A DNA stretch of 64,000 bases from Amycolatopsis lurida (GTDB taxonomy: Bacteria; Actinomycetota; Actinomycetes; Mycobacteriales; Pseudonocardiaceae). The stretch lies in contig NZ_FNTA01000004.1 in assembly GCF_900105055.1 (NCBI RefSeq), forward strand, positions 372,001-436,000, in the 5' to 3' direction. Below the pieces are notes generated by a model. The model did not search any database and was not told the origin of the DNA. It was given only the letters and a program-made list of their open reading frames with translations. The translations under genes were made by a program, and so were the position numbers. Positions 52,701 through 63,926 of this stretch are shown here, one piece after another. The first letter of the stretch is position 1, and each line of letters begins with the position of its first letter.

Positions 52701-53362
52701 ACAGCGTCGCCCAGCTCTACGCCGCCGATCACCTCGGCAAACGCGATCTCACGTTGGCGCAGGTACTCGAGCAGGTCGTCGCCGATCAGCACGTTCCCTA
52801 CCTCGCAGCCATGCGCTACAAGGACACCGGCTTGCGCAAGCGCGAGCAGTGGGAGCGCGTCTGGGAGATGCAGCGCGAGGAGGACCGAACCGGCGAGCGG
52901 CTGGACATCCCCGTGCCGCCGAAGTACGGGAACCCTGACTTCCGCAAGACCAGCTACTGGTCGCAGCGCGGCAAGCTCGACGTGCCCAAGGAACGGTTCA
53001 TCTCCTACCCCGACGCCAATCCGGAAGCGGACCCGACCCTGCTGCTCGGCTGGGCAGGCTGGGATCACAAGGATCAGGCGCAGGCGCTGGTCAATATCGT
53101 TAACGACCGCGTCGAGCAGGCCGGCTGGGGCACGGACAAGCTGACGCCGCTGCTGGCCGGGCTACGCGAGCTGATGCCGTGGGTGCACCAGTGGCATGGC
53201 GAGTACGACGACGCGTGGGGCGGGACGCCTGCCGAGGAGTATCAAACGTTCCTCGACGACCAACGCGCCAAGCAACAACTGACCGAGGACGACCTCCGCA
53301 CTTGGCGCCCCGTCGCCGGCAAGCGGAGCCGACGAGCCACGACGAAGGATGATCAGCAGTGA
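49709..53362 (+). CDS. pglX: BREX type 2 adenine-specific DNA methyltransferase PglX
   Basis: The 1217-residue N6-adenine methyltransferase has SAM motif [10 protein letters not shown] at 245-253 and catalytic NPPY at 379-382. In BREX the host DNA is marked by PglX and unmarked phage DNA is restricted; in the original Pgl system the phage progeny is modified. The segment after NPPY (51240-52350, about residues 510-880) has low GC, with 51661-51780 at 36% against 69% for 53041-53160. That is the expected target-recognition region, so it may have been swapped. The start overlaps the pglW stop (ATGA) and the stop overlaps the pglY start (GTGA). Confidence 0.92.
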   Translation: MNDQHGKGTAVAAQNFDLAELVKDLRKQVTLLEDDLRARSEEVEESATALRTEYDEAFAAKRIAATYEAWRDDRVTQVAAAWVLGTVFVRYCEDNDLIEWPFIAGPGEKLIDAEERHEKFFREHPELNDRDWIIEAFNHLAGTNPTVAGLFDRQHNPLWEIMPSFEAATSLLGFWRRRGDNGEIRYDFTGSDTRFLGDLYQDLSEHARKTFALLQTPEFVEEFILDLTLEPAVEEFGLKSLRTIDPACGSGHFLLGIFHRLLDAWRAAEPGTNDWELIKRALESVHGCDKNPFAVSIARFRLMIAAMQAAGAQQLNETRRFPLNIAVGDSLMHGEGVKNEQADLFASEDAYTYRTEDVGEFIRSCELLKTSSYHVVVGNPPYITVKDKQENANYRERYSTCSGTYALSVPFAQRLFQLAIRGDGSERDAGFVGQITANSFMKREFGKKLIEEFFPTIHLTHVIDTSGAYIPGHGTPTAILVGRNHIGRPHQAIRAVLGIRGEPSQPENPTKGLVWSAIVEQVDKLDSESEWVSTDNIDRSVFGVYPWSLSGGGSATVVSAIEENATRLGIRATSIGRTTATGADEAYFLPNQQTAQRLGELAQTRDLVTGESVRDFRFTSTVRVRNPYVNQQQTSFVPESDQPAARSLWPYRNLLSKRIIFGKNVIENGFPWYCHLENYSSKLKSRKGISFAFVATHNHFVYDRNGLLFNRTAPVIKLPEEATEDDHLALLGVLNSSTACFWMKQVSHSKGNATAASGMPDQPWSWNWEFTGTKMLEFPLPGSLPLELSRVIDNLSLQLATHEPLALIDSGAPTRGRNDIARKGYEHIRQQMTALQEELDWKVYGAYALLNTAELAKVTASDLDNIPKIKPGERAFEIILARELKAATTSTRWFSHHGHCPVTNIPSHWPEWYQRIVQARIDIIEKRKDIALIERPECKRRWATQPWEKKEAEALRTWLLDRCEIKDIWFTLRDGMKQPRTLTISQLADQFRDDANMNSVAQLYAADHLGKRDLTLAQVLEQVVADQHVPYLAAMRYKDTGLRKREQWERVWEMQREEDRTGERLDIPVPPKYGNPDFRKTSYWSQRGKLDVPKERFISYPDANPEADPTLLLGWAGWDHKDQAQALVNIVNDRVEQAGWGTDKLTPLLAGLRELMPWVHQWHGEYDDAWGGTPAEEYQTFLDDQRAKQQLTEDDLRTWRPVAGKRSRRATTKDDQQ
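51240..52350 (+). other. Low-GC tract inside pglX (likely replaced specificity region)
   Basis: Base composition falls sharply and returns to normal inside one reading frame. Counted examples: 51661-51780 has 43 G+C of 120, and 53041-53160 has 83 of 120. No frameshift is present. The edges are approximate. Confidence 0.7.
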
Positions 53363-56300
53363 GCACGACCGAGAAGTATCTTCGGGACGTCATCCAGCTC
53401 CCCGAGTCGGTGCACGCGGGCGACTTTAAGGTTGAGCTGTCCGGTGGGTTCACCGAGACCGCGGCACGGCTCGATGAGTACGTCGTCACCGACCAGCTGC
53501 GGCAGGCGTTCAGCAAGTCGCTCTCGATCGTTCAGGCGGCGGTTCGCGACAACACCCCGCACGCCGCCTACCTGCATGGTTCGTTCGGATCCGGTAAGAG
53601 TCACTTCCTGACCGTTCTGCACGCGATCCTGAACAACGATCCCGCCGCGCGAGCCAAGCCCGGTCTGCAGTCAGTGATCGCGGACAATGACAGCTGGTTG
53701 CGCGGCAAGAAATTCCTGATGGTGCCGTATCACCTGGTCGGTGCGACGGACATCGACTCGGCGCTGCTCGGCGGGTACGTCTCCACCATCCGCAAGCTCC
53801 ACCCCGGGCAAGCCACTCCCCCGGTCTACCGTGCCGACGCCATGTTGGCGGATGCACGACGCCAGCGCGAATTCCTCGACAACGACGCCAAGTTTTCCGA
53901 ATGGCTGGGTACTGGCAGTCCTTCGAGCACCGACGATGACATCGACGATCTCGAGGTCGCCGAAGAGATCGGGGCAGCCGGCTGGACGACAACCGAGCTG
54001 GATCAGGCATTCGCCGCACCGGCTGGCGACCGCGTGCGCGATGCACTCGTGTCTGCGCTGTTGACCGGGCCGATGTCGTCCTACGTCCGTGGTGCCAGCG
54101 GGGACGCAGAAGCGTTCATCCCGCTGGAAGACGGACTCGCGGTCATCAGCAGGCATGCCAAACAGCTCGGCTACGACGGGTTGATCCTGTTCCTCGACGA
54201 GTTGATCCTATGGCTCCAAGCTCACATGTCCGACCAGAAGTTCCTGGACAATCAGGTCAGCAAGCTCGTCAAGCTGATCGAATCCGGCGAAGGCCAGCGG
54301 GCACTTCCGATGGTCTCCTTCATCTCTCGTCAGCGTGACCTGTCCAAATTGATCGGCGACGACGTCACCGGCGCTGACGTGAAGAACCTCGAAGCGCATG
54401 TGGAGTACCTCGCCGGCCGGTTCGACGTGGTCAGCCTCGAAGATCGCAACCTTCCCGCGATCATCAAGGAGCGTGTGCTCAAGCCCATCCCTCCTGACGG
54501 CGCCTCCGCATTGGACGAGGCCTTTGCTGGGATCTCTTCGGTCAAAGCCGCGGACAAGGACGTACTTCTCGACTCCGCCGGTGCGACCGGCGCCACCTGG
54601 GCTGACTTCCGCGATGTTTACCCGCTCTCTCCTGCGCTGCTGAACGTACTCGTGGCACTGTCCGGAGCGCTGCAGCGCGAACGCACTGGTCTCAAGCTGT
54701 TGCAAGAGATGCTGTACCGACGCCGCGGGGACATGAAACTGGGCCAGCTCATCCCGTTGGGTGATCTGTGGGACGTGCTGGCGGACGGCACGGGTGAAGC
54801 CTTCACCGACCGGCTACGCAGAGAAGCCGAGGCCGCACAACGCTTCCACGTCAAGGTCCGCACGCACCTCCTGGAGAAGTACGGCAGCGAGAGCGATTCG
54901 CGGTTCATCGCCGACGATCGATTCGTCAAGACGCTACTGCTGGCCGCGCTCGCGCCCAATGTGCCCGCGCTGGCCCGGCTCAACGGCAACAGGCTGGCCG
55001 CGCTGAATCACGGCTCGATTCGGTCAAGGACTGTCGCGGCGGGTTCGATGGTGGTCAGCAGGCTACGGGAACTTCAGGCCGAGTTCGGTGAGCTGAGGTC
55101 CGACGGTGACGAAGACCCGGTGTTCACCCTGCATCTGTCCGATTTGGATGTCGAGCCCCTGCTGGACTTGGTGGGCGAGCAGGACTCTCTGGGTGCCCGC
55201 CGAATCTGGGTCAAGAATCAGCTGTGGTCGGCGTTGGGCGTTCGCGACACCGGCGACTTCGTGTGCGAGCGGGAGATCGTCTGGAAGGGGACTCGCCGCA
55301 CCGCCGAGTTCGTCTTCGCGAATGTCCGCGATGGCGACGATTTACCCGACCTTCAGTTCACGCCGGGTGTACCGGGTCGGATCAGGTTCATCCTGGACTA
55401 TCCGTTCGATGGCCACGAACGCACACCACGCGAGGACGCCGCACGGGTGTCCAAGCTGCAGCGCAGCGGGCTCGAAGCGGCGACCATCGTCTGGTTGCCG
55501 CACTTCCTGTCAAGTCAGAAGTCCTCTCAGCTCGGACGGCTCCTCAAGATCACGCACCTCCTCGAGCGCGATCGGCTGCAGGACTATGCCGCGAACCTTC
55601 CCGCGGACGACCGCATCCGGGTACAGAACCAACTCCAAGCCCAACGCGCGAACCTCACGTCCCAGCTGACCGCGGCGCTGCAGCAGCTCTACGGCATTTC
55701 CCGGGCAGACGATTCCACTGTGGGTGCCCAGGTCGGCGACGAAGGGCACGTGCTGTCGCTGTTCCCCGGGCATACCCCGCAACTCGCCGGTGGCGCAAGC
55801 TTTGATTACAACGCCCTTCACCTAGCTGATGGCCTGTTCAACAAGGTTTACCCAAATCACCCGAACTTCGATCCAGCCGGCAGCCGCAAAGCGATCACCA
55901 GCGGCGAGTTGCGGACGGTGCTTGGCTGGATCACCAAGGCCATGGAAGACGGCCAACGCCGCGTCGTTGTCGACCGTAACCAGCTCACGCTAGTGAAGCG
56001 GATTGTGCACCCACTGGAGCTGGGTGAGGTCAGCGATGGTCCGCTCAACCTTTCCACCGAATGGCGCAGGCGAATCGAGCAGTACGCCGCCCAGCAGGGA
56101 GTCACCGGAGACTTCAGCGCGGAAGACATCCGGCGCTGGATCGGTGAACTCGGCTACACCGGACTCGACAAGCTGGTCAGCAACCTGATCATCGCCACCT
56201 ACGCGCTACTGTCCGACCGGGCGTGGATGTACCACGGTTCGCCCCTGCCGGGGGTACCCGAACTGGACAAGATCAGCACCGGGTACGCGCTGCGGGCTCA

Positions 56301-57180
56301 GGAACTGCCCACGGAGGCAGAATTCGCCGCAGCTCGCGAAAGAGCAGCGAAGCTGTTCGGCGTGCACGTGCCTGACGTCCTCTTCGCACGCAATGTGAAT
56401 CGGTTGGCGACCGATGTCCAGCGCAAGGTGACCGAAGCGGAGCCTGCGGTCAACGGCGTGTGGCGATCCCTGGACAAGCACGCTTCCGCGCTGGGCACCG
56501 ACGCCACCACACCGAGTTCTCGGCAGCGAAGCGCGCGAGATGCCGCAGATCTCCTTGCGCGTCTTTCCCGCACTCACGACGCCACTCCGCTCGTAAGGGA
56601 ACTGGCTGCGGCGACCTATGCGGTGAGTGAGCAGGTACTCGGTACCGCGATCTCCTCCGCACCGCAGGTGCTCCGCGCACTCGAAGCGGTCGACTGGTCG
56701 CTCTTGGAATCCGTCCGCGGGTTCACGGGGCACGCAGCACTCGGTGACCGGGCCGAGCGGTTGATCAGGGAGGTGACCAGTGCCGCGAGCGACGACGAGT
56801 TCACTGTCCAGCTCGCGCCTGTGCTGGACGGGATTCGTGAGCGAGCGGTGGCGTTGATCAGCGAGGCGGGACGACTCGTACGCGCGGCGGACCCTGTACC
56901 GGCACCTGTCAAGACCGTCGAACCCGAACACGCGACCTCGGCTTCGGACATCAACCTGACCCAACAGGGTTCGCCTTCCGTATCCGGCCAGGCAGCGACA
57001 CAAGCAGCGTTTGGCGTTCGTCCGAGATCACATCGGGTCCGAGCGGGCGTAGTGGAAGCGGAACTCGCCAGGATCATCAGCGAGGTCCAGGGAGAGATCG
57101 CAGGCTACGCTGAGCATCACCCAGGTATGGAAATCGAGATCACCTGGCACGCCCTGCACGCCGACGAGGAGAACAGCTGA
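53359..57180 (+). CDS. pglY: BREX type 2 ATPase PglY (BrxC/PglY family)
   Basis: The 1273-residue AAA-type ATPase has Walker A GSFGSGKS at 74-81 and Walker B ILFLDE near 275-281, followed by a long helical and beta region of unknown structure. PglY/BrxC is a core BREX component, large and needed for both protection and marking. The start is GTG, overlapping the pglX stop (GTGA). The stop overlaps the pglZ start by one base (TGATG). It is of normal family length with no breaks. Confidence 0.9.
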   Translation: MSTTEKYLRDVIQLPESVHAGDFKVELSGGFTETAARLDEYVVTDQLRQAFSKSLSIVQAAVRDNTPHAAYLHGSFGSGKSHFLTVLHAILNNDPAARAKPGLQSVIADNDSWLRGKKFLMVPYHLVGATDIDSALLGGYVSTIRKLHPGQATPPVYRADAMLADARRQREFLDNDAKFSEWLGTGSPSSTDDDIDDLEVAEEIGAAGWTTTELDQAFAAPAGDRVRDALVSALLTGPMSSYVRGASGDAEAFIPLEDGLAVISRHAKQLGYDGLILFLDELILWLQAHMSDQKFLDNQVSKLVKLIESGEGQRALPMVSFISRQRDLSKLIGDDVTGADVKNLEAHVEYLAGRFDVVSLEDRNLPAIIKERVLKPIPPDGASALDEAFAGISSVKAADKDVLLDSAGATGATWADFRDVYPLSPALLNVLVALSGALQRERTGLKLLQEMLYRRRGDMKLGQLIPLGDLWDVLADGTGEAFTDRLRREAEAAQRFHVKVRTHLLEKYGSESDSRFIADDRFVKTLLLAALAPNVPALARLNGNRLAALNHGSIRSRTVAAGSMVVSRLRELQAEFGELRSDGDEDPVFTLHLSDLDVEPLLDLVGEQDSLGARRIWVKNQLWSALGVRDTGDFVCEREIVWKGTRRTAEFVFANVRDGDDLPDLQFTPGVPGRIRFILDYPFDGHERTPREDAARVSKLQRSGLEAATIVWLPHFLSSQKSSQLGRLLKITHLLERDRLQDYAANLPADDRIRVQNQLQAQRANLTSQLTAALQQLYGISRADDSTVGAQVGDEGHVLSLFPGHTPQLAGGASFDYNALHLADGLFNKVYPNHPNFDPAGSRKAITSGELRTVLGWITKAMEDGQRRVVVDRNQLTLVKRIVHPLELGEVSDGPLNLSTEWRRRIEQYAAQQGVTGDFSAEDIRRWIGELGYTGLDKLVSNLIIATYALLSDRAWMYHGSPLPGVPELDKISTGYALRAQELPTEAEFAAARERAAKLFGVHVPDVLFARNVNRLATDVQRKVTEAEPAVNGVWRSLDKHASALGTDATTPSSRQRSARDAADLLARLSRTHDATPLVRELAAATYAVSEQVLGTAISSAPQVLRALEAVDWSLLESVRGFTGHAALGDRAERLIREVTSAASDDEFTVQLAPVLDGIRERAVALISEAGRLVRAADPVPAPVKTVEPEHATSASDINLTQQGSPSVSGQAATQAAFGVRPRSHRVRAGVVEAELARIISEVQGEIAGYAEHHPGMEIEITWHALHADEENS

Positions 57181-59882
57181 TGGCAGCTGTCCCCGAGCTC
57201 AATCGGCGTGTCATCGAGGCGTTACTGCAGTCGGAGTTGCCCTCTGCACCAGAGCGGCGGCTGGTGCTCGTGCACGGCCGATACGACGCACTGTCTCCCG
57301 CGGAGTTCAACCTCAAGCTCGCGGGCGCGACGCGCCGTGTCCACGTCACGGATCAACCGTCCGTGTTGGGCATCGCCGAGGCGTGGCAGCACCATCAGAA
57401 GGCACTTCCCTCCAGCGACGACGTTCTTGTGGTGACTACCGCAGTCGATGACGCGCACCTTGGTTGGGACTTGCGGGCATATGCGCTGCGTCGCGGCATT
57501 CGCAGCGTCGATCGAGCGGAAATCGTCAAACAGCGGTTCGGTGCGGCCGATATCGATCCGCGTATCCGACGGGAACCGTGGCTGGTCGATGCCTTGCTGG
57601 ACGCGGAGCCGACCAGCGGTTGGCGGCGCAGCGGTTCCGTGCTCACGAGAGATGCGGCGGTCCGTGCGCTCATCGGAGCGCGGTTGGGGGGTGACGAACT
57701 CGGCGAAGGCACCCTCGATATGGATGGGTTGCTGGCTTGGTCCCAACGGGCAGGTGGCCCCGAACGGTTCGCTGAGCTTCCCCCGGCGGAGCAGGACGGG
57801 CTCACGAATTGGCTCGGTGACGTGATCGGCGGCGCGGCGACGGTGGTGCTCGGGCTCGCGAGGATCGGGCGAGCGGCCGACGCCATGGCGCTGGGGGTCA
57901 TCGGCACGGTGACAACCGGACCGATGGCCTCGGCGGATTCAGCAGTCGCGTTCGGTGCGCTCCTTGGTGGTCCGCAGTTCTCCGGAGCGCACCGACGGGC
58001 CTTTATCGAGGCTGTCGAAGGAACCTTGGAACGATGGGTCGCCGAAGCCGAGAACTCTGGACCGTCCGCGGGGCATGCCCGAAGCCGGGTAGTCGATCTC
58101 GTCCGGCGCGCCGACGACCTCGCGGCAGGTACAGAACTGGCTGAGGCTTTGGCCGAGAACCGGTTCGTCCCGACCGGACTGCAAGCCCGGCTGCGTTCGC
58201 TGGCTACTGCCTTGTCCGGCGCACCCACGATTCGATCAGTGGCGGCAGCCGAAGCCGCCCTCGTTTCGGTACGCGGCCACGCGCTTGCCCGGCTTTACCC
58301 GGAGCGGCTATTGGCAGCCGAAATGGCCGTCCGGGTACAACGCTGGCTGGCCGCTCCTGTACCGACTATCGAGTCCGTCGCCTCAGGGATCGACGCACAG
58401 TTTGCCGATTGGGGCTGGGTCGATCGCGCGCTGAGCGCGCTCTGGCTCGGCGATTCGTCGGCCGACCTCATTATCAGCCGAGCGTACCGAGCAGTCTATA
58501 AAGCCGGAGTGGCCCGGCGGGACTCACTCGACGAGACCTTTGCCCAGCGGCTCAGCTTGTGGACCACGGGAGCAACCACCCAAGCGCCGGGCGGCTGTCT
58601 GCTGATCGAAGATGTCATGGACACGATCGCACGGCCCCTACTGACGGGGCAGGCTCCACTGATCATCGTGCTGGACGGGATGAGCAGCGCTGTAGCCGTT
58701 GAACTGGCTGAACAACTCGCCGGACGAACCTGGACAGAAGCATCTCCGAAGGCAGGCCGTCGGTCCGCGGCGGTAGCGGCGATCCCCTCCGTGACGCGTG
58801 CGAGTCGAGCCAGCCTGCTGACCGGCGGGTTGACGACAGGCGACCAAGCCACCGAGAAGGACGGTTTCGCGTCGTTGTGGCGTAAACATCACCGTGACGG
58901 CGCGCTGTTCCACAAGGGCGAGATCGCAGGGCAAGCCGGTCACCGCTTGTCCGAACCTTTGATCACTGCCCTCGCCGAAGACGTAGTGGTGGGAGTTGTC
59001 CTCAATACCATCGATGACGCGCTCGATCACGGGCGCGAAGGTGATCGAGTCGGATGGCGGCCGGCCGACATCACCTATCTGCCTGAGTTACTGGACGCGG
59101 CGCGCAGCTATCGCCGTCCAGTCGTGCTGGTGTCCGACCATGGGCATGTCCTGGAACGTTCGGCTTCAGGTGAAGGGCCGCTGTCTGCTGAGGGCGTCGA
59201 GTCCGCCCGATGGCGCACGGGCACAGCAGGGTTTGGCGAGGTCGAACTCGCAGGCCCGCGGGTGCTCTACGGGAATGGACGCGTAGTCGCCCCGTGGAAC
59301 GCAAGCATCCGTTACACGCCAAGGAAGTCTGGGTATCACGGGGGCGCATCGCTAGCCGAGATGACGGTTCCTGTGCTGGTTCTCCTTCCTTCCGCCGAGC
59401 TGCTGCCGAAGGGGTGGTCGGTGCTACCACCCGAGTCGACCGCGCCACTGTGGTGGGCACAGCGGCGCGCTGAAGAGACGACGACCAGTCGGGCGCCGAG
59501 CCGTAGGGCGACGACCAAGCCAAAGCCCGCGAGCCCTGCGTCATTGTTCGAGGTAGAGGTGGGAACGCCGAAGAGCCTCGGAGCGCTCGTAGTCGAAACT
59601 GACTTGTACACGACACAGCGCGCCTTCGTCCGCAAGCCACCGAACAAGTCAGACATCGCGGCTGTGATCGACGCGCTCGTCGCTGCGGACAACACCATTT
59701 CTCTGACTGCCGCGGCAGCAGCGGGTGGCCGAGCTGGGCGCAGCCCTGAGGGCTTTGCCACCATTTTGCAACGTCTGCTCAATGTCGAAGGATACCCCGT
59801 TTTGTCCGTTGTGGACGGTGGCCAGAATCTTAGGCTCAATCTTGAGCTTCTTCGAGTACAGTTCAAGATCGGATCAGCATGA
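57180..59882 (+). CDS. pglZ: BREX type 2 alkaline-phosphatase-superfamily protein PglZ
   Basis: The 900-residue PglZ has a C-terminal phosphatase/nuclease-like domain with metal-ligand pattern VLDGMSS (Asp499), SRASLLTG, and SDHGH at 652-656 (Asp653, His654, His656), and later YHGGASLAEMTVPVLV. It is the hallmark component of BREX. The N-terminal 480 residues are a helical scaffold. It is translationally coupled to pglY and brxD (1-base and 4-base overlaps). Confidence 0.92.
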   Translation: MAAVPELNRRVIEALLQSELPSAPERRLVLVHGRYDALSPAEFNLKLAGATRRVHVTDQPSVLGIAEAWQHHQKALPSSDDVLVVTTAVDDAHLGWDLRAYALRRGIRSVDRAEIVKQRFGAADIDPRIRREPWLVDALLDAEPTSGWRRSGSVLTRDAAVRALIGARLGGDELGEGTLDMDGLLAWSQRAGGPERFAELPPAEQDGLTNWLGDVIGGAATVVLGLARIGRAADAMALGVIGTVTTGPMASADSAVAFGALLGGPQFSGAHRRAFIEAVEGTLERWVAEAENSGPSAGHARSRVVDLVRRADDLAAGTELAEALAENRFVPTGLQARLRSLATALSGAPTIRSVAAAEAALVSVRGHALARLYPERLLAAEMAVRVQRWLAAPVPTIESVASGIDAQFADWGWVDRALSALWLGDSSADLIISRAYRAVYKAGVARRDSLDETFAQRLSLWTTGATTQAPGGCLLIEDVMDTIARPLLTGQAPLIIVLDGMSSAVAVELAEQLAGRTWTEASPKAGRRSAAVAAIPSVTRASRASLLTGGLTTGDQATEKDGFASLWRKHHRDGALFHKGEIAGQAGHRLSEPLITALAEDVVVGVVLNTIDDALDHGREGDRVGWRPADITYLPELLDAARSYRRPVVLVSDHGHVLERSASGEGPLSAEGVESARWRTGTAGFGEVELAGPRVLYGNGRVVAPWNASIRYTPRKSGYHGGASLAEMTVPVLVLLPSAELLPKGWSVLPPESTAPLWWAQRRAEETTTSRAPSRRATTKPKPASPASLFEVEVGTPKSLGALVVETDLYTTQRAFVRKPPNKSDIAAVIDALVAADNTISLTAAAAAGGRAGRSPEGFATILQRLLNVEGYPVLSVVDGGQNLRLNLELLRVQFKIGSA

Positions 59883-61204
59883 CCGGGCCAGTCAGCGAAG
59901 CGCGACGTCGTGCCGTCATCGACGCACTACGCCGAGGCACCGTCCCGCAGTCCGGGCTGGATCTCCTGGCTGTCGGGCTGGACCGCTTCACCCCGTCCAG
60001 CGACGACGACCTGGCCACGGTCGCCCGAGGTGGTGCAGCATTTCATGCAGTACGCGGCGACTACGGATCTGGTAAAACGTTCTTCGCCCGCTGGCTCGCC
60101 GAACGGGCAAAACGCGCGGGCCTGGCCGTATCGGAAATCCAGATATCGGAGACCGAGACTCCGCTTCACCGGCTTGAGACGGTCTACCGTCGATTGACAG
60201 AACGCCTGAGCACCGCGACGCATCAACCCAGCGCGTTACGTCCGATCGTCGATTCGTGGTTCTACACGCTCGAAGAAGAGGTCCTGGACGCTGGCGAAGT
60301 GGAGGCGTCCGATTCCGGCGCTCTCGCGACCGCCGTCGATGTGCTGATGGAACAGCGTCTTGCCGAAGTGGCCAGAACGACGCCGGCATTCTCAGCCGCC
60401 CTGCGTGGATATCGGCACGCTCAGTTGGCCGGTGATGCCGCCACTTCGGAGGCTCTCATCGCGTGGCTCGGCGGCCAGCGGTCAGTTGCAGCCGCGGCGC
60501 GACGCAGCGCAGGAGTGCGCGGCGAGCTTGACCATTATGCCGCGCTCGGGTTCTTGCAGGGACTACTGACCGTCTTGAAAGACTGCGGACACCCTGGACT
60601 GCTGGTAGTCCTCGACGAGATCGAGACCCTGCAACGGGTGCGCGGCGACGTTCGGGAGAAGGGGCTCAACGCGCTGCGCCAGCTTCTGGACGAGATCGAT
60701 GCTGGGCGTTTTCCTGGGCTGTTTTTGATCATCACAGGAACCCCTGCCTTCTACGACGGTCAGCAGGGAGTGCAGCGGCTACCACCGCTCGCGCAGCGTT
60801 TGGCCACTGATTTCACCACGGACCCGCAATTCGACTCGCCGCGAGCGGTGCAGCTGCGACTACTCGGCTTCGATCTCGACCGGCTCAGTGAACTCGGACG
60901 CAAGGTGCGTGACCTCTACAGCGGGGTAGCGCGAGACCCGATACGGATCTCCTCGGTCGTCGATGATGCGTACATCGCCGAACTCGCAACCGCCATCACA
61001 GGTGGCCTTGGCGGCAAAGTAGGCGTTGCGCCCCGAATCTTCCTCCGCAAGTTGGTGGCGGACGTGCTGGATCGCGTCGACGATCACCCCGGTTTCGACC
61101 CCCGCAAGCACTATGCGTTGACACTGACAGATAACGAACTCAACGACGTAGAACGAAACGCGGCAGCGTCGAGCGCGAACGACGTCGAGCTGGATCTCCC
61201 ATGA
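59879..61204 (+). CDS. brxD: BREX system ATP-binding protein BrxD
   Basis: The 441-residue ATPase has Walker A GDYGSGKT at 60-67 and Walker B LLVVLDEIETL with Asp246/Glu247. BrxD is specific to BREX type 2 (and related types) and works next to BrxHI. It starts at an ATGA overlap with pglZ and ends with an ATGA overlap with brxHI. No defect is visible. Confidence 0.9.
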   Translation: MTGPVSEARRRAVIDALRRGTVPQSGLDLLAVGLDRFTPSSDDDLATVARGGAAFHAVRGDYGSGKTFFARWLAERAKRAGLAVSEIQISETETPLHRLETVYRRLTERLSTATHQPSALRPIVDSWFYTLEEEVLDAGEVEASDSGALATAVDVLMEQRLAEVARTTPAFSAALRGYRHAQLAGDAATSEALIAWLGGQRSVAAAARRSAGVRGELDHYAALGFLQGLLTVLKDCGHPGLLVVLDEIETLQRVRGDVREKGLNALRQLLDEIDAGRFPGLFLIITGTPAFYDGQQGVQRLPPLAQRLATDFTTDPQFDSPRAVQLRLLGFDLDRLSELGRKVRDLYSGVARDPIRISSVVDDAYIAELATAITGGLGGKVGVAPRIFLRKLVADVLDRVDDHPGFDPRKHYALTLTDNELNDVERNAAASSANDVELDLP

Positions 61205-63303
61205 GCGTCGACCGGTTGCATCCGGTGATCGCACATCACCTGGTCAACAGCCTCGGCTGGCGATCACTCCGTCCACTTCAACGCGACGCAGTGGTCCCCC
61301 TGCTTGAAGGCAGTGATGCACTGTGTCTGGCCCCGACAGCAGGCGGCAAGACCGAATCGGCTTGCTTTCCGCTGCTGACGGCGATGGAAGAGCAGCAGTG
61401 GTACGGCCTGTCGGTCGTGTATGTCTGTCCGCTCAAGGCACTTCTGAACAACCTCCTCCCCCGTTTGGAGACCTATGCTGCGTGGCTCGGGCGTAGCGTG
61501 GCCGTGTGGCACGGCGACGTGGCCGCCGGCACTCGGCGGCGAATCTTGCGTGAGCCGCCGGACATCTTGTTGACCACCCCGGAGTCACTCGAGTCGATGC
61601 TGGTGAGTGCCAACGTCGATCATCACGAACTCTTCTCCGGACTTCGCGCAGTGGTGGTTGACGAAGTGCACGCGTTCGCCGGTGATGATCGGGGCTGGCA
61701 TCTCCTAGCGGTCCTGGAACGGCTGACTCGTATCGCTGGACGCCCACTTCAGCGTGTTGGCCTCTCGGCAACGGTGGGTAATCCCGCTGAGCTGCTGGAG
61801 TGGCTGCAGGGTTCGGGTCGCAGCCGACGTCCTGCTGTCGTGATCGCACCTGATCTGGTCGTCACGACCAAACCGCCTCCGGGCGACATCGAACTGGACT
61901 ACGTGGGCTCGGTGGACAACGCAGCCACCGTCATCACGGCGTTGCACCGTGGCGAGAAGCGTCTCGTCTTCTGTGATTCGCGTGTGTTGGTGGAGCAGCT
62001 CGGGGCCGCGCTGCGCTCGCGAGGTGTGACCACCTTTCTCTCCCATGCGTCTCTCTCCAAGGACGAACGCCTCAGGGCAGAGCAAGCGTTCGCCGAGGCA
62101 CGAGACTGTGTCATCGTGTCCACTTCCACTCTCGAGTTGGGCATCGACGTCGGCGATTTGGACCGCGTGATCCAGATCAACGCTCCGCGCACGGTGTCGT
62201 CGTTCCTGCAACGTCTAGGCCGCACAGGCCGCCGGGCGGGGGCCTCGCGCAATTGTCTGTTCCTCGCGCTCGACGAGTGGCAATTGCTCTGGGCCGCGGG
62301 CCTGCTTCGGCTATGGGGCAACGGTTACATCGAGCCAGTGACGGCCCCGCCGGAACCGCGCCACATTGTCGCGCAGCAAGTACTGGCGGTCTGTTTGCAG
62401 GAGAACAAGATCGGCAGGAAACTCTGGCATCAGGAGTGGAACAATCTCGCTCCCTTCGATCAAGGCAGCGGCCCGATCATGCGCTACCTCGTCGACGAAG
62501 GGTTCATCGAGCGAGACGGGGAGCTATTCTTTATCGGACCCCAAGCTGAACAGCGCTTCGGCCGCCGACACTTCATGGACATGATGGCGGTGTTCACCGC
62601 GCCACCACAGTTCACCGTGCTCGCGGGAAGGCAGGAGATCGGGCAGACCGACCCTTCGCTGCTCACCGATAAGGTCGAAGGACCGCGGTTACTGCTTTTG
62701 GCCGGACGTAGCTGGCGTGTGACCTGGATCGATTGGAAACGCAAACGCTGTTTCGTCGAAGCAGCGGACAGTGGTGGCCGGGCTCGATGGCACGCCCCAG
62801 GCGCTGGCGGCGCCAGCTTCGCATTGTCCCGCTCCGTAAGAGACGTACTACTCGGAGAAGACCCGCCTGTCAAGCTCACCCAACGCGCACACCGTGTACT
62901 CGCCGAAACACGTGACGAGCGCGGGCTAGCCGCCCACCCTGCCGGTACAGTCGTTTCGCGCAATGGCATGGACATCCGATGGTGGACTTGGGCCGGCTAC
63001 CGTGCCAACGCGACGCTGGCAGCGACGCTGGGGGGACTCACCGACGAGAAGCAACGGTTCGACGACGTATCCATTCGCCTCCGGACTGATCTCACGTCCG
63101 AGATCTGGCGAACGGGGTTCTCTTCCGCGTCCTCTCAACTCAGCCTTCCCGAAGTCGACGAACGAGCTCTTGCGGGTTTGAAGTTCAACGAGGCGCTATC
63201 AGAGCGCCTGGCCATCGCGACTCTCTCCGCTCGACTAGCCGACCTCGACGCGGCGTCGGCAGTGCTGAGCGAACCGGCCAGATTTGTCGTTCGAGGTCAG
63301 TGA
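61201..63303 (+). CDS. brxHI: BREX system DEAD/DEAH helicase BrxHI (Lhr-like)
   Basis: The 700-residue superfamily 2 helicase has motif I APTAGGKT at 44-51, motif II DEVH at 154-157, LSATVGN, and the C-terminal RecA motifs STSTLELGIDVGD and QRLGRTGRRAG. It resembles Lhr. BrxHI is the last gene of BREX type 2. It overlaps brxD by ATGA. With pglW, pglX, pglY, pglZ and brxD it completes the operon; all six are intact. Confidence 0.9.
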   Translation: MSVDRLHPVIAHHLVNSLGWRSLRPLQRDAVVPLLEGSDALCLAPTAGGKTESACFPLLTAMEEQQWYGLSVVYVCPLKALLNNLLPRLETYAAWLGRSVAVWHGDVAAGTRRRILREPPDILLTTPESLESMLVSANVDHHELFSGLRAVVVDEVHAFAGDDRGWHLLAVLERLTRIAGRPLQRVGLSATVGNPAELLEWLQGSGRSRRPAVVIAPDLVVTTKPPPGDIELDYVGSVDNAATVITALHRGEKRLVFCDSRVLVEQLGAALRSRGVTTFLSHASLSKDERLRAEQAFAEARDCVIVSTSTLELGIDVGDLDRVIQINAPRTVSSFLQRLGRTGRRAGASRNCLFLALDEWQLLWAAGLLRLWGNGYIEPVTAPPEPRHIVAQQVLAVCLQENKIGRKLWHQEWNNLAPFDQGSGPIMRYLVDEGFIERDGELFFIGPQAEQRFGRRHFMDMMAVFTAPPQFTVLAGRQEIGQTDPSLLTDKVEGPRLLLLAGRSWRVTWIDWKRKRCFVEAADSGGRARWHAPGAGGASFALSRSVRDVLLGEDPPVKLTQRAHRVLAETRDERGLAAHPAGTVVSRNGMDIRWWTWAGYRANATLAATLGGLTDEKQRFDDVSIRLRTDLTSEIWRTGFSSASSQLSLPEVDERALAGLKFNEALSERLAIATLSARLADLDAASAVLSEPARFVVRGQ

Positions 63304-63717
63304 CCTGATTAGCCGTGCACAGAACGCCGCCAACCGAACTGCGTGTACCGGCCTCTAGTTCGGCCAAGCCTTCACTGCGTTGATGAAATATCTAAATACT
63401 CATGTGGTGGGCCACGCGCAGGCGCAGGCAGGTAAATCCTCGCTCATCGAAGCTGTGAGCGTACATTCGGTGCCGGTCTGGTAAGGGCGTCGCGATACAG
63501 ATTCCAGCGCGTCTGTCCCCGGGGCCATCCAGCTACTCGGGTACCAGCAAGCCTTCCTCGCCGCGAGCGACCTCATTTTGTCATGCACCCATAGTTTCGA
63601 ACTGTTTGCGCTCAGTAGCATCGAAGCTTGCTTCGATCGCCGAGCCAGGGCGAGCCTCCACAATCCAAGCAAGTCACCTCCGCAGCGGAAGAAATCCTTG
63701 TCCTTCACCCGATAGTG

Positions 63718-63738
63718 TGGAAGTTGTCTAGACTTCCA
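63718..63738. promoter_or_regulatory. Inverted repeat, possible operator
   Basis: TGGAAGT-TGTCTAG-ACTTCCA is a perfect 7-bp inverted repeat with a 7-base spacer that itself contains CTAG. Sites of this shape are often bound by GntR or XRE regulators. No regulator gene is visible in the window. Confidence 0.35.
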
Positions 63739-63882
63739 GGTAGGCAACTTCGATCACTCAAGGACGCGAAACGTGAAGACACTCTGACTATCCGTAACCG
63801 CGACACGGACTCCGGTTCAGAAAGGTCGGACCTGCTTGCACCCGACTGAACCGCCCTAGCCAGGCCGGCATCTCGTCCGGCC

Positions 63883-63926
63883 AGACGACGGACAGACGAC
63901 GGACAGACGACGGATAGACGACGGAT
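63883..63926 (+). repeat. Tandem repeat, four copies of an 11-mer
   Basis: AGACGACGGAC is repeated twice, then AGACGACGGAT twice, followed by a partial copy (AGACGA). The period is 11 bases, one helical turn. Confidence 0.8.

Noticed and set aside
63400..63747. Minus-strand frame of 115 codons beside the BREX end
   Set aside because: No motif, poor codon bias and no start signal; not reported as a gene.
63883..63926. CRISPR array
   Set aside because: The repeat has no spacers, is only 11 bp long, and no cas gene is nearby.
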